Of a stretch of 64,000 nt of DNA, positions 32,478 to 41,694 are shown piece by piece (the first letter of the stretch is position 1; each line of letters starts with the position of its first letter). Under the pieces are notes generated by a model. It was not told the DNA's origin and ran no database searches. It saw nothing but the letters and a program-made list of their open reading frames with translations. The stretch comes from CAYPGT01 sp964512985 (GTDB taxonomy: Bacteria > Cyanobacteriota > Vampirovibrionia > LMEP-6097): positions 62,001 through 126,000 of the forward strand of contig CAZELI010000002.1 of the NCBI GenBank assembly GCA_964512985.1, read 5' to 3'. Both the position numbers and the translations under genes were made by a program.

Positions 32478-33476
32478 GATGTCCTTGGCAAAGTAGGTCA
32501 AGATCAAATCAGCTCCAGCTCTCTTAATGCTTATAAGTGACTCATATATAGCTAGATCTAGATCTAGATAGCCAGCCTTAGCTGCGGCATGAATCATCGA
32601 GTATTCTCCGCTTACTTGATAAGCTGCGATTGGTGCTGTTGACCTTGCTTTAAACTGACTCACTATATCAAGGTACCAACCTGCAGGCTTAACCATAACT
32701 ATATCTGCTGCTTCTGCTAAGTCTAACTCTAATTCTTTCAATGCTTCTTTAGAGTTGGCGATATTCATTTGATAAGTTTTTTTGTCTTGTGGAATGGCTT
32801 CTATTACATCTTTTTCTAGGACTATTGTATTAGATTTATTCTTAAACCCAAGAGAGCTAAGAGCTTCTCTGAAAGGCGCATAGAGACTAGAAGCATACTT
32901 AGCTGTATATGCCATGATGAGAGTATCGTGATAGCTATGCTGATCAAGCTTAGTTCTTATCGCTGCTATCCTGCCATCCATCATATCTGAAGGTGCTACT
33001 ATATCTGAACCAGCTTCTGCTTGAGCTAATGCCATCTTAGTAAGTATCTCCACAGTCTTGTCGTTGACTATCTTTCCATCTTCTAAAATTCCATCGTGTC
33101 CATGACTAGTGTATGGATCAAGAGCCACATCTGTTATAAGAAGTATCTCTGGGAATTCTTGTTTAATTCTTCTGATGGCTCTTTGTGTTAAACCTTCAGG
33201 ATTGTAACTTTCTTCTGCGTTGAGTGTTTTGAATCGTTCATCGATTACTGGAAATATAGCTATCGCTCTAATCCCTAGTCTCTCTGCATCTTCGATCTCT
33301 TTAAGAACGCTTTCTATCCCCCATCTATAAATCCCTGGCATAGAAGATATAGCCTCTTGGGACTGCTCTCCTTCTTTAATAAATACTGGATAGATCAAAT
33401 CATTTGCGGTAATAGAGTGTTCTTGAACTAAATTACGAATATGTTGGTTTAATCTAAGTCTGCGGGGTCTGTTCAT
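32460..33476 (-). CDS. hemB: Delta-aminolevulinic acid dehydratase (porphobilinogen synthase)
   Basis: 338 aa. It condenses two 5-aminolevulinate molecules to porphobilinogen in tetrapyrrole synthesis. MVKPAGWYLDIV holds the Schiff-base Lys and AYTAKYASSLYAPFREA the second active-site Lys. The metal site reads DVALDPYTSHGHDG, with Asp in place of the zinc-binding Cys, so this is the Mg-dependent type found in plants, cyanobacteria and others. It starts inside a 40-aa membrane protein gene (23-base overlap), so translation may be coupled. Confidence 0.96.
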   Translation of the reverse strand: MNRPRRLRLNQHIRNLVQEHSITANDLIYPVFIKEGEQSQEAISSMPGIYRWGIESVLKEIEDAERLGIRAIAIFPVIDERFKTLNAEESYNPEGLTQRAIRRIKQEFPEILLITDVALDPYTSHGHDGILEDGKIVNDKTVEILTKMALAQAEAGSDIVAPSDMMDGRIAAIRTKLDQHSYHDTLIMAYTAKYASSLYAPFREALSSLGFKNKSNTIVLEKDVIEAIPQDKKTYQMNIANSKEALKELELDLAEAADIVMVKPAGWYLDIVSQFKARSTAPIAAYQVSGEYSMIHAAAKAGYLDLDLAIYESLISIKRAGADLILTYFAKDILQHRI

Positions 33477-33576
33477 TTGCTTTTTTAACTCTTGGTAATA
33501 TTACAAGAAGTATTATTGAACCACCAACAAATCCGAATATCCCAAAGCCTAGCAGTGCCATATCAACAGGGTCCAT
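33454..33576 (-). CDS. 40-aa single-pass membrane protein
   Basis: MDPVDMALLG start, then a hydrophobic Gly-rich helix (about residues 7-28) ending in LPRVKKANE. AAGGAG with proper spacing precedes the ATG. The start follows the stop of the 65-aa gene by one base and the 3' end overlaps hemB by 23 bases. The family is not recognised. Size and layout resemble the 47-aa gene before the ALDH gene. Confidence 0.6.
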   Translation of the reverse strand: MDPVDMALLGFGIFGFVGGSIILLVILPRVKKANEQTPQT

Positions 33577-33577
33577 T

Positions 33578-33775
33578 TTATTTCTCCTTTTTTATATTTT
33601 CACTTATTATAAATAAGCAAATCCCTATAAAGTATAAACCAAACCATGCTATTAACGCCATTTTTACACTTTGCTCATCATGATAGTCCCAATAGTGCTT
33701 TAAAAATATGATTGTAGTTATTACATTGGCAAATGCTTGTATTGATTTTCCAGTTTCTTGAAGAGTTATTTTCAT
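33578..33775 (-). CDS. 65-aa membrane protein
   Basis: Two hydrophobic segments (about residues 12-25 and 40-58) and a basic C-terminus ISENIKKEK. AGAGGAT lies 6 bases before the ATG. It is followed directly by the 40-aa membrane protein and hemB, so the three are probably one operon. Function not recognised. Confidence 0.6.
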   Translation of the reverse strand: MKITLQETGKSIQAFANVITTIIFLKHYWDYHDEQSVKMALIAWFGLYFIGICLFIISENIKKEK

Positions 33776-33940
33776 TTATTATCCTCTTATAAAATGTGAT
33801 TTTCAATATCATGAAGCATTCTATTCCTAAATGAAAGGGGTCAAAAAACCTCTGTGATTTTATCTAAGAAGTCTTGTGTTGCAACGATGTTTTACTGATT
33901 GTTGTTAATTAGTCTGTATGTTTTATGAAGATGAAGGGGG

Positions 33941-35341
33941 TCATTTAACCTCTAGCCGTTTCTGTGAGAATTTAATCGCCTTCTTCACTTGCTTTCTACT
34001 GGTACCACCGATGATGTCTCTAGCATCAACACAGGCTTCTGGACTTAACCTAGTAATTATATCTTCTTTAAATAGTTTGGAAAACTTGTGCCATTCTTTT
34101 AGATCTAACTCTGTAAGATACTTTCCTGAGTTCATGGCATACTTAACTATTTCACCAATGCATTTATAGGCATCTCTAAACGGCATACCTTGCTTCACTA
34201 AATATTCTGCAGCATCAGTTGCGGCAGAGTAGCTGCGCGCGCAAGCCTGATACATTCTTTCTTGATTGAGTTTGATATTTTTTAGGAACTCAGTTGTGAT
34301 AGCTAGGCAATCTTGAGTAGTTTCATTTGCCATAAATAACATTTCTTTGTCTTCTTGTAAGTCTTTGTTATATGCAAGCGGTAAACCTTTAATCGTGATC
34401 ATAAGAGCATTAAGTACTCCTATGACTCTTCCTGTTTTACCTCTAAGTAATTCAGGGATGTCAGGATTCTTCTTCTGTGGCATCATACTAGAACCCGTAG
34501 AGAAACTATCCGAGATCTCGATATATCCAAACTCTTGAGTGTTCCAGATGATCATCTCTTCTGCTAACTGAGAGAGATGCAGCATAATCATAGATAAATT
34601 AAACTCATACTCTAATACAAAATCCCTGTCAGAGACAGCATCCAGGCTGTTTTCAGAAGGACGAGAGAATCCCAGCTCTTTAGTAGTCATCTCTCTATCT
34701 ATAGGGAAAGTAGAACCAGCTAAAGCACCTGAACCTAGAGGATTAATATTAATGCGTTTAAGAGAGTCAGTAAGGCGCTCTGCATCTCTTGAGAAGCGAG
34801 CTTCATGCGCTAACCAAAAATGTCCTACGGAGATAGGTTGTGCTTGCTGCAAGTGAGTATAACCAGGCATGATGCTATCTAGGTCTTGCTCTGCTCTTGT
34901 GATTAATTGCTGACGTAAGTTCTTAAGTAAATTTTCTAAAACCTTTAGTTCATCTTTTAACCATAGTCTTAGATCTGTTATCACTTGGTCATTTCGACTG
35001 CGTGCTGTGTGAAGTTTCTTACCAATATCGCCGATAAGCGCAGTGAGTCTAGATTCTATCGCAAGGTGAATATCTTCTTCTTTCAGCCTTTCTTTAGCCC
35101 ATGCTTCTGGATTAACTGAGATCTCTTGTTCTATTTGTTTAAGAGCCTTCTCTATAGCTTTGTATTCCTTAGCAGTAATAATGCCCTGTTCTGAGAGCAT
35201 TCTTGAATGAGCTAAGCTTCCTTGAATATCATGTCTATATAATTTATGGTCAAAACTAATACTAGCATTGAATTTCTCTAGTATTTCTGCGGGATTATCA
35301 GTAAATCTTGATCCCCAAAGTTTTTTAGAATCTTTATTCAC
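33941..35341 (-). CDS. argH: Argininosuccinate lyase
   Basis: 466 aa. It splits argininosuccinate to arginine and fumarate. LWGSRFTDNPAEILEKFNASI at the N-terminus is the family start, HTARSRNDQV and GYTHLQQAQP hold substrate-binding residues, and GSSMMPQKKNPD is the fumarase/aspartase-superfamily signature with the catalytic Ser loop. No other arg gene is nearby. Confidence 0.97.
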   Translation of the reverse strand: MNKDSKKLWGSRFTDNPAEILEKFNASISFDHKLYRHDIQGSLAHSRMLSEQGIITAKEYKAIEKALKQIEQEISVNPEAWAKERLKEEDIHLAIESRLTALIGDIGKKLHTARSRNDQVITDLRLWLKDELKVLENLLKNLRQQLITRAEQDLDSIMPGYTHLQQAQPISVGHFWLAHEARFSRDAERLTDSLKRININPLGSGALAGSTFPIDREMTTKELGFSRPSENSLDAVSDRDFVLEYEFNLSMIMLHLSQLAEEMIIWNTQEFGYIEISDSFSTGSSMMPQKKNPDIPELLRGKTGRVIGVLNALMITIKGLPLAYNKDLQEDKEMLFMANETTQDCLAITTEFLKNIKLNQERMYQACARSYSAATDAAEYLVKQGMPFRDAYKCIGEIVKYAMNSGKYLTELDLKEWHKFSKLFKEDIITRLSPEACVDARDIIGGTSRKQVKKAIKFSQKRLEVK

Positions 35342-35470
35342 AATGAGATTTTAGCATGCTTATAAATTAAGCTAATTTAATCTATCTCTTGTCAAAAACA
35401 TCAAGAAAACTAATTTGTATCTCTATTAAGGGATATAAGCATTTTTAATTAAATGCAGGGACGGTGAGAT

Positions 35471-36124
35471 ATGAGTATTCTTGGAGTTTTAGGCTCTGAT
35501 AGAGAAGTTTTTAATAGACGAATAATTTTTGATCTAAAGCTTAAAGCTAAGTTTTTGGATTTAAGAAAGCAGCCTGGTTTTAGTGATAGATTGCGGGATG
35601 AAACTTACACTAATTCACTTATAGAACATTTACTTACAGAATTTAGAGAAGAGAAAGAACGTTTTCATGAACAAGAAGAAAAATATAAGCGTGAGCGCAT
35701 TAGACAAGAGTTACTATTGTCTGTCGCTTCTACTGAAGCTATGTATTCAATTCTCAAAGCTACAGCACCATTAAATGCGCAAGGTGAACCTGAGATCACT
35801 CCAGAATATGAACAGATGATGGCGGCTATGATTGCTGATTCTCTAAAATCTGAATCTAGTTCTTTATCCACTCTTCAGAAATGGTCTGGAGTTTTTGGTG
35901 GTAGATCTTCTGCAATCAATACTTTAATAGAGGATCATCAAAATAAAGAAACCGAATTAAAAAACAAATTTGCTAAACTGCCTGGAGATCTTACTGGCAG
36001 TGAATTGGATAGATTTGACTTCCTCGATATTAAAGGTGATATTAAATCTATTACCAATGATCTGAAAGCAATATGGTTAAAACAATATGGCTGGCCGTAT
36101 GAGAATTTTAATTTAACTGCTTAA
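35471..36124 (+). CDS. Helical protein of unknown function
   Basis: 217 aa, no signal peptide, no recognised domain. Residues 50-80 are a highly charged helix (EFREEKERFHEQEEKYKRER), the rest alternates helices and polar loops, ending GWPYENFNLTA. ACGGTGAG upstream of the ATG is a weak Shine-Dalgarno sequence. No PHO-box-like repeat was found here. It converges on the ALDH gene. Confidence 0.6.
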   Translation: MSILGVLGSDREVFNRRIIFDLKLKAKFLDLRKQPGFSDRLRDETYTNSLIEHLLTEFREEKERFHEQEEKYKRERIRQELLLSVASTEAMYSILKATAPLNAQGEPEITPEYEQMMAAMIADSLKSESSSLSTLQKWSGVFGGRSSAINTLIEDHQNKETELKNKFAKLPGDLTGSELDRFDFLDIKGDIKSITNDLKAIWLKQYGWPYENFNLTA

Positions 36125-36133
36125 TGAATTAAA

Positions 36134-37645
36134 TTAATCGATCTGCGCTCTTTGGAGCTTTCCTGAATAATCTATAGCAATAGTTTTGTATTGAGTGTAA
36201 CTGTCTAAAGCTGAGACACCAGATTCTCTAGAACCATTACCTGTGTGTTTCCAGCCACCAAACAAACTTGCACCGCCGCACTCAGCGCCAATAGTCGGGG
36301 CATTGAGATAGACTAAGCCAGATTCGAGTTTGTGAACGGCTTTCATGCCTAGATTAATGTTCATAGTATAGATAGCATTCGAGAGTCCATACTCCACATC
36401 ATTAGCAATAATGAGAGCGTCATTAAGTACGTCTTCTGCTGTTCTAGATTTAGATTCAGATTCTACTTCTATTACTGCAAGTACTGGTCCAAAGACCTCT
36501 TCTTTAGTGATTTTCATTCCATGCTTAGCTTTAAGAATAGTCGGAGCATAGTAATAACCAGAATGTGTACCATCATCTAAGATCTCCCCACCACAGACTA
36601 GCTCCGCTCCTTCTTTAATAGCCTCTTCTACCATACTGTGAATGCGTTTGAGTTGTTTTAAACTAATAATAGGTGAGTAGTTAGAAGCTGCTTGTTGCTT
36701 GGCTTTGTCGTAAAATTTAGCGGCTCTGTTTTTAAGTCTAGTAACTAACTCTTTACTAATAGATTTGTCGATAACCAATCTACTAGTGCTAGTACATCTT
36801 TGACCACCAGTACCATATGCACCCCAAAGTAAACCTTCTTCAGCGAGATCTAAATTAGCATCTGCTAAAACTATGATGCTATTCTTACCACCTAATTCTA
36901 AAGCGCATTTCTTGAATTTATCTGCTGCCATAGTCGCTACTTGACGTCCTACTGCAACTGAACCAGTGACACTGACTATCTTGGTGTATGGACTTGATAC
37001 TAGATACTCTCCTACATCACCAGCACCAAAGGCAACTTGAGCAACTCCACTTGGTAAACCAGCTTCATTAAGAATATCCACGAATAATTTACCAGAAAGC
37101 GGTGCAAGCTCTGAAGGCTTAAGAATAAATGTGTTACCAGTAATTAAGGCTGGTGCAGCTTTCCATGAAGGTACAGCCGCTGGGAAATTCCAAGCAGTAA
37201 TAAATGCTGCAGGACCTATTGGTTGTCTAATAGTGATGATGGATTTATTTGCCATCTCTGACTGTCCAGTCATGCCATAGATACGTCTACCTTCTCCAAT
37301 GAAGAAATCAAATACATCTACTATCTCTTGTATCTCTCCCCTAGCCTCTTCTATGGGTTTACCATTTTCTCTATGTAAGGTTAAAGCTAATTCTTCTTTA
37401 CGTGCTGCATAAATATTACGTGCTTTAAACAAATATTCTGCGCGTTTAGGTGCTGGTACTTGAGACCAGGATTCAAATGCTAGGGCTGATTTGCGAAGCA
37501 TCTCATCCATCTCTTCCTCAGTCGTTATAGGATGTTCAGAGACTATCTCGGAAATATTAGCAGGATTGCGGTTGATGATTTTGCCATCTACAATAATCTG
37601 CATCTCTGCAAGCTCAGCTAATTTATCTTGTAATTCTGTGTTCAT
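36134..37645 (-). CDS. Aldehyde dehydrogenase, ALDH7 (aminoadipate semialdehyde) type
   Basis: 503 aa. FILKPSELAPLSG and VSVTGSVAVGR form the NAD site, ALELGGKN carries the general-base Glu and GTGGQRCTSTSR the catalytic Cys. The C-terminal region GAECGGASLFGGWKHTGNGSRESG fits the ALDH7 / piperideine-6-carboxylate dehydrogenase branch, which oxidises alpha-aminoadipate semialdehyde from lysine. A class III aminotransferase gene follows upstream on the same strand, and a glutaryl-CoA dehydrogenase and KorAB occur elsewhere in the window, which fits lysine catabolism. The start overlaps a 47-aa membrane protein gene by 23 bases. Confidence 0.88.
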   Translation of the reverse strand: MNTELQDKLAELAEMQIIVDGKIINRNPANISEIVSEHPITTEEEMDEMLRKSALAFESWSQVPAPKRAEYLFKARNIYAARKEELALTLHRENGKPIEEARGEIQEIVDVFDFFIGEGRRIYGMTGQSEMANKSIITIRQPIGPAAFITAWNFPAAVPSWKAAPALITGNTFILKPSELAPLSGKLFVDILNEAGLPSGVAQVAFGAGDVGEYLVSSPYTKIVSVTGSVAVGRQVATMAADKFKKCALELGGKNSIIVLADANLDLAEEGLLWGAYGTGGQRCTSTSRLVIDKSISKELVTRLKNRAAKFYDKAKQQAASNYSPIISLKQLKRIHSMVEEAIKEGAELVCGGEILDDGTHSGYYYAPTILKAKHGMKITKEEVFGPVLAVIEVESESKSRTAEDVLNDALIIANDVEYGLSNAIYTMNINLGMKAVHKLESGLVYLNAPTIGAECGGASLFGGWKHTGNGSRESGVSALDSYTQYKTIAIDYSGKLQRAQID

Positions 37646-37766
37646 TTAATTTATTTTGGTCTTCATATTCTTTTCTTGATAAAAATACTAGTATCGCACC
37701 AAATATAGCTGCTCCACTAGTTATCATTATCCCCATCATCATTGTTCCATATTGAAAGTCTGTCAT
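37623..37766 (-). CDS. 47-aa single-pass membrane protein
   Basis: MTDFQYGTMMMG, then a hydrophobic helix (about residues 8-29), then the charged tail SRKEYEDQNK. GGGAAA about 10 bases upstream could act as ribosome site. It overlaps the ALDH start by 23 bases, the same overlap as the 40-aa protein with hemB. It lies between the aminotransferase and ALDH genes in one likely operon. Family unknown; it resembles small respiratory-chain accessory subunits only in size. Confidence 0.55.
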   Translation of the reverse strand: MTDFQYGTMMMGIMITSGAAIFGAILVFLSRKEYEDQNKLNEHRITR

Positions 37767-37796
37767 TTTCTTTATTTCCCTACAAAATAGTAATTG

Positions 37797-39089
37797 CTAT
37801 ATTACTTCACTAATAATCTCAAGTCCCTTAGCTAGATTCTCTTCTGTAATAATAAGGTCTGGAGCTAAACGTATAATATTGCCGTAAGTTCCGCAACCTA
37901 GTAATAGAACGTTTTTCTCATAAGCATGTTTCTTGATCTTATTAACGATATCAGCGTCAGGGAACACCAGTCCTACCATTAAACCTAGACCTCTAACTTT
38001 GACCTTGTCATTAAACTCACCAGATGCTTTACGCGTATCTGATTTAGGGAATTTACTTTCGAAGAATTTGAATATCTGTTCAGATCTAGCGAGAACATTG
38101 TCCATAACTTTATCTCGTTTAATAATCTCAATAAGCTTCAAAGCCGCGCTGCAAGCGATAGGATTACCACCAAAAGTACTACCATGAGACCCTGGTGCCA
38201 TCTCATACATCATTTCTTTAGTGCTTGCAAATGCTCCGAGTGGCACTCCACCAGAGAGTCCTTTTGCCATAACTTGGATATCCGGTACTACGTCATACCA
38301 CTCTGAAGCAAACCACTTACCAGTACGCCCCATTCCTGACTGCACTTCATCAAATATTAAAATGATGCCATTCTCATCACAAAACTCTCTTAAATATTTC
38401 AGGAAATTTTTACCACCATGTAATCCAGCTGCAGGTATGTATCCACCTTCACCTTGTACAGGCTCCACTATCATTGCTGCAACAGTTTCTGGATGTACTA
38501 CTCTATCGAAGTATTTCTTCATGCAAGTGATACTATGTTCCACCACAAAGTCTCTATCTTTCTCTGTCTTAGCATCGTATACATTAGGGAAATCAAGATA
38601 GTGAACCCCAGAGAGTAAAGGTTCGTAATAGCGTCTATAAGAGGATTTGGAGCTAGTGAGAGAGGTGCCAGCTAAAGTTCTACCATGAAAGCCACCTTTA
38701 AATACGACAAGGTTCGCTCTCCCAGGTCTCAATTTACGAGCTAGTTTGATAGAACCATCTATACCTTCTGCTCCGCTATTAGAGAAGAAAGTATTACTGA
38801 TCTTACCTGGCATAATCTCTGCAAGCTTCTCTGCTAGATCGATGTTCGCAGGATAATGTACTACACAGCTAGTATGAATGCATTTAGCAGCTTGCTCACC
38901 GATAGCTTGAGCTATTTCTGGGTGTGCATGTCCAAGTTGGTTTACGGCAATGCCAGCAGTAAGATCTAGGTATTTTTTACCATCATCTCCATAGAGATAT
39001 GATCCTTCCCCGCGAACAGCTACTAGATCAAATGCTCTTCCTAAAGCGGGTGAAAGATACTCAGCATCACGTTTTAAAAAATTAGACAT
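37797..39089 (-). CDS. Class III aminotransferase (GabT/ArgD/lysine aminotransferase type)
   Basis: 430 aa PLP enzyme. YLDLTAGIAVNQLGHAHPE at the N-terminus, FFSNSGAEG and FHGRTLAGTS for phosphate binding, LIFDEVQSGMGRTG with the PLP-ring Asp, and MAKGLSGGVPLGAF with the Schiff-base Lys are all seen. Family members act on GABA, acetylornithine, lysine or other omega-amino groups. The neighbouring ALDH7-type gene makes lysine 6-aminotransferase activity attractive, but GABA or acetylornithine cannot be excluded. Confidence 0.88.
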   Translation of the reverse strand: MSNFLKRDAEYLSPALGRAFDLVAVRGEGSYLYGDDGKKYLDLTAGIAVNQLGHAHPEIAQAIGEQAAKCIHTSCVVHYPANIDLAEKLAEIMPGKISNTFFSNSGAEGIDGSIKLARKLRPGRANLVVFKGGFHGRTLAGTSLTSSKSSYRRYYEPLLSGVHYLDFPNVYDAKTEKDRDFVVEHSITCMKKYFDRVVHPETVAAMIVEPVQGEGGYIPAAGLHGGKNFLKYLREFCDENGIILIFDEVQSGMGRTGKWFASEWYDVVPDIQVMAKGLSGGVPLGAFASTKEMMYEMAPGSHGSTFGGNPIACSAALKLIEIIKRDKVMDNVLARSEQIFKFFESKFPKSDTRKASGEFNDKVKVRGLGLMVGLVFPDADIVNKIKKHAYEKNVLLLGCGTYGNIIRLAPDLIITEENLAKGLEIISEVI

Positions 39090-39116
39090 CTCAAGTAAAG
39101 TATAGCAGACTGTTTA

Positions 39117-39428
39117 CTACCACTTCATCGTTGCGAAACTATCCATATTAATATTCACACGATTACGATATATAAGCAGTAATAATGCTAGCCCTATAGC
39201 AGCTTCTGCGGCAGCAATAGCCATAACGAACAGACTAAACACTTGTCCTTTAACCATTATGGGGTCGATATAGTGTGCAAATGCTACGAAGTTAATATTA
39301 ATGGCATTAAGAATTACTTCAATGCTCATTAGTACACGGAAAGCATTGTTTCTGGTAATTAGCCCATAGAGACCGATACAGAATAATAATGCTGAAAGTA
39401 TTAGATAGTGATTTAATGTGATTTCCAT
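39117..39428 (-). CDS. nuoK: NADH-quinone oxidoreductase subunit K
   Basis: 103 aa with three transmembrane helices. LIGLYGLITRNNAFRVLMSIEVILNAININF-type order (ISLN region with conserved Glu in helix 2) and AAAEAAIGLALLL with the helix 3 Glu are the NuoK signatures. It lies 5 bases after nuoJ, as in typical complex I operons, but the rest of the operon is absent. Confidence 0.93.
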   Translation of the reverse strand: MEITLNHYLILSALLFCIGLYGLITRNNAFRVLMSIEVILNAININFVAFAHYIDPIMVKGQVFSLFVMAIAAAEAAIGLALLLLIYRNRVNINMDSFATMKW

Positions 39429-39433
39429 AATGT

Positions 39434-40036
39434 TTAATTTCCTTGCTTAAGCTCTGTAGTTGTTGTATCTAGATGCTTCTTAGAAAGAATAATTACTCCG
39501 ACTAAGATCACTAATAAAAGTACCGAAATCAGCTCAAACGGGAGTACATAGCGAGTCAACATTAATTGTCCAATGCGGGCTGTGTACTGGTTCGAAACTT
39601 CTGATATAACATTGAAATGTCCTTCAGCACCAGTAAGCTGAGCGATAGAAGCCCAATCTTGAGAATTAATAACATAGACTAATAATGCAAATAAACCTGA
39701 ACACACTATAAACGCTGATACTTTACGTAAGCCTATGTCTAAAGCATCTATAACTTCTTCTTTAACAACGTCTGTAGCCTGCTCTTTAAGATTACAAAGC
39801 ATCACCGCAAAAATTATTACTAAGACTATACCGACTGCATAGATTAGTATCTGTGAAATGGCAACGAAGTTAGCTGCTAGTACAAAATACAATCCTGCTA
39901 TGGCACAGAACGCACCGATGAGTAAAAATCCAGCCCTAATAAGGTTCGGTAAAAATATCATTCCTAATGAACAAACGACTGTAACTGTCGCAAGTGTATA
40001 AAAAGGTAAATGTGAATATTGAGCTAGTAGTTCCAT
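39434..40036 (-). CDS. nuoJ: NADH-quinone oxidoreductase subunit J
   Basis: About 200 aa, five transmembrane helices. FVAISQILIYAVGIVLVIIFAVML-type helix 3 with its pi-bulge region is characteristic. The ATG at 40036 is preferred over a TTG at 40060. It forms a pair with nuoK. NuoM is separate at 30 kb. Confidence 0.9.
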   Translation of the reverse strand: MELLAQYSHLPFYTLATVTVVCSLGMIFLPNLIRAGFLLIGAFCAIAGLYFVLAANFVAISQILIYAVGIVLVIIFAVMLCNLKEQATDVVKEEVIDALDIGLRKVSAFIVCSGLFALLVYVINSQDWASIAQLTGAEGHFNVISEVSNQYTARIGQLMLTRYVLPFELISVLLLVILVGVIILSKKHLDTTTTELKQGN

Positions 40037-40170
40037 AATACGAAACTTATTATAGTTCAAGATTAAAAATACGTCTAATTAGCCAATCTGTAAAGCAAGG
40101 TTGCTTAATGATAGGGGGGAATTTTTTGTGGAATACTACTATAGATAGCAATTTGCTATTGATTTGACAC

Positions 40171-40938
40171 GTGAATTTAAAACAAATAGCTGAATCTAGA
40201 ATCGTCATCGACCCTGAGGTTTGCTCTGGTAAGCCGAGGATTAAGGGTACTCGAGTTCTTGTGTCGGATATTTTACTAAGTCTAGCTGAAGGTTTATCTA
40301 ATACAGAAATACTTCGTAATTTTAGAGGCTTGCAAGCTGATGATCTTAAGGCTGCTATTGCTTATGCGTTTTGCATTACTGATGGGATTAAGATGAAGAT
40401 TGGTTCAGCGTTTGATCCTATGAGTGAGGATGGAACTATAGTACGTCTGGATCAAGGTGAAGATACCGAGAGACTATTATTCTCTAAGGCGCTTGAGGAG
40501 CAGGCTGCGATCCAAGATGATATCACTAAAGAAAAGCTTGCTGAACTTAAAGCGAAGAAACTGCAGAAAACTGTTAGTCCTAAATATATTGATGAAAAAG
40601 AACCTGCTCCTAAAGAGCGTCCTTATGATCTTCTAATAGATATCTCTGGAGAGCCTTTGACAAAAGTCTTTAGTGATATGGATACTTTTGAGCAGGGACT
40701 AGACATGAGTATGGATAATTATGTTTTTGTTGTGCGTAAAGATCAAAAACCATGGCTTTGTTATTCCACTCGTGACGGTGTTGATATAGATCAGGCTATG
40801 CGTAGAAACCTCTTGGTGACTTATTCTGACAGTGGCTTGATTAAGAAGGAAGTCTTCGAGGGTTACCTCACTACTGACCGCCAGCATAAGATATTTATTC
40901 AAAAAGTCAACGGTAAGACTTGTGGTAGTGCGTTATAG
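40171..40938 (+). CDS. DUF433-domain protein with unknown C-terminal extension
   Basis: 255 aa starting at GTG. Residues 1-75 are a DUF433 domain (VCSGKPRIKGTRV, then DILLSLAEGLSNTEILRNF), an HTH-like fold usually found in proteins of 70-90 aa that often act as VapB-like antitoxins. Here it is followed by a helical charged linker and an unrecognised C-terminal domain (about residues 150-255, starting RPYDLLIDISGEPLTKVF). No toxin gene is adjacent: the next gene is convergent. A palindrome ATAGCAATTTGCTAT follows TACTAT upstream of the start (about 40135-40158) and may be its operator. Confidence 0.75.
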   Translation: MNLKQIAESRIVIDPEVCSGKPRIKGTRVLVSDILLSLAEGLSNTEILRNFRGLQADDLKAAIAYAFCITDGIKMKIGSAFDPMSEDGTIVRLDQGEDTERLLFSKALEEQAAIQDDITKEKLAELKAKKLQKTVSPKYIDEKEPAPKERPYDLLIDISGEPLTKVFSDMDTFEQGLDMSMDNYVFVVRKDQKPWLCYSTRDGVDIDQAMRRNLLVTYSDSGLIKKEVFEGYLTTDRQHKIFIQKVNGKTCGSAL

Positions 40939-40939
40939 A

Positions 40940-41692
40940 TTAGTTTACTGATAGTGTGTTAAGTGCGTTATCTTCCGATGAAGGTCCAGCTGTCGACGCC
41001 TCTTTTTGTACTCTTGAATATATAGGGTCCATAGTTTCAATATTATTCTTAGATGGATTGGTTTTACGATATTGATTGAATGCCTCAAGAGCTTCTTTTA
41101 CGTTTTTAATTGTCTCAGGATCTTTGATTCTAAGTTGTTGTTTTAATTGGTCTAATTGTTCTTTTTCAAGGAATTGAATATTGAGATCTTTATCTTTTAA
41201 AATTTCTCCTTTATCATTCTTCTGAGCAAAAGGTGAAGCAATCTTTTCAAGCTGTTTTCTTTGCTCTTCAGTAATTTTCTTTTCGTCATCTAATTTTTTC
41301 TGTTTAGCTTCTATCTCTTCTTTCTTTTTACTTTCAGTATCTGCTTCTTTCTCTTTGTCTAGCTTTGCTTGTTCTGCTTTTTGAGCTTCTTCTTTTGCCT
41401 TTATTTCTTTTTCAATTTTTTTGATTTTTTCTAAATCTTCATCTATTCCTTCAGGATCTACTTCACCTGAAGCTGAGAGACTTGAACTTTCATCTGGATT
41501 ACTAGCCTTATCACTTGCTCTAGAACTTGGTATCCCTCCTCCTGATGCCATGGGGGGACTAGGTAAAGCTGGTGGTGGTGATACATATGGAGGTGGTATC
41601 GCGTTAAATGTTTTAGGAGCAGCCATAATCCCAGGACCTAATAGCTGAGTACTCATTACTGCTGAAACATGGCTAGCTATTGGACCTGGCAT
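40940..41692 (-). CDS. Pro-rich, coiled-coil protein of unknown function
   Basis: 250 aa, no signal peptide. Residues 25-60 are Pro/Ser/Gly-rich, then about residues 75-155 form a long Lys/Glu coiled coil (IKKIEKEIKAKEEAQKAE), then a helical region and a polar tail. Last gene of an apparent three-gene operon (42523 to 40940) with 2 bases to the gene before it. Function unknown. Confidence 0.65.
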   Translation of the reverse strand: MPGPIASHVSAVMSTQLLGPGIMAAPKTFNAIPPPYVSPPPALPSPPMASGGGIPSSRASDKASNPDESSSLSASGEVDPEGIDEDLEKIKKIEKEIKAKEEAQKAEQAKLDKEKEADTESKKKEEIEAKQKKLDDEKKITEEQRKQLEKIASPFAQKNDKGEILKDKDLNIQFLEKEQLDQLKQQLRIKDPETIKNVKEALEAFNQYRKTNPSKNNIETMDPIYSRVQKEASTAGPSSEDNALNTLSVN

Positions 41693-41694
41693 TT

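Noticed and set aside
33800..33960. Two GGGGTCA...ACCTCT segments upstream of the 65-aa gene
   Set aside because: They are short, imperfect and one overlaps the argH stop; they are not distinguishable from chance in this AT-rich spacer.
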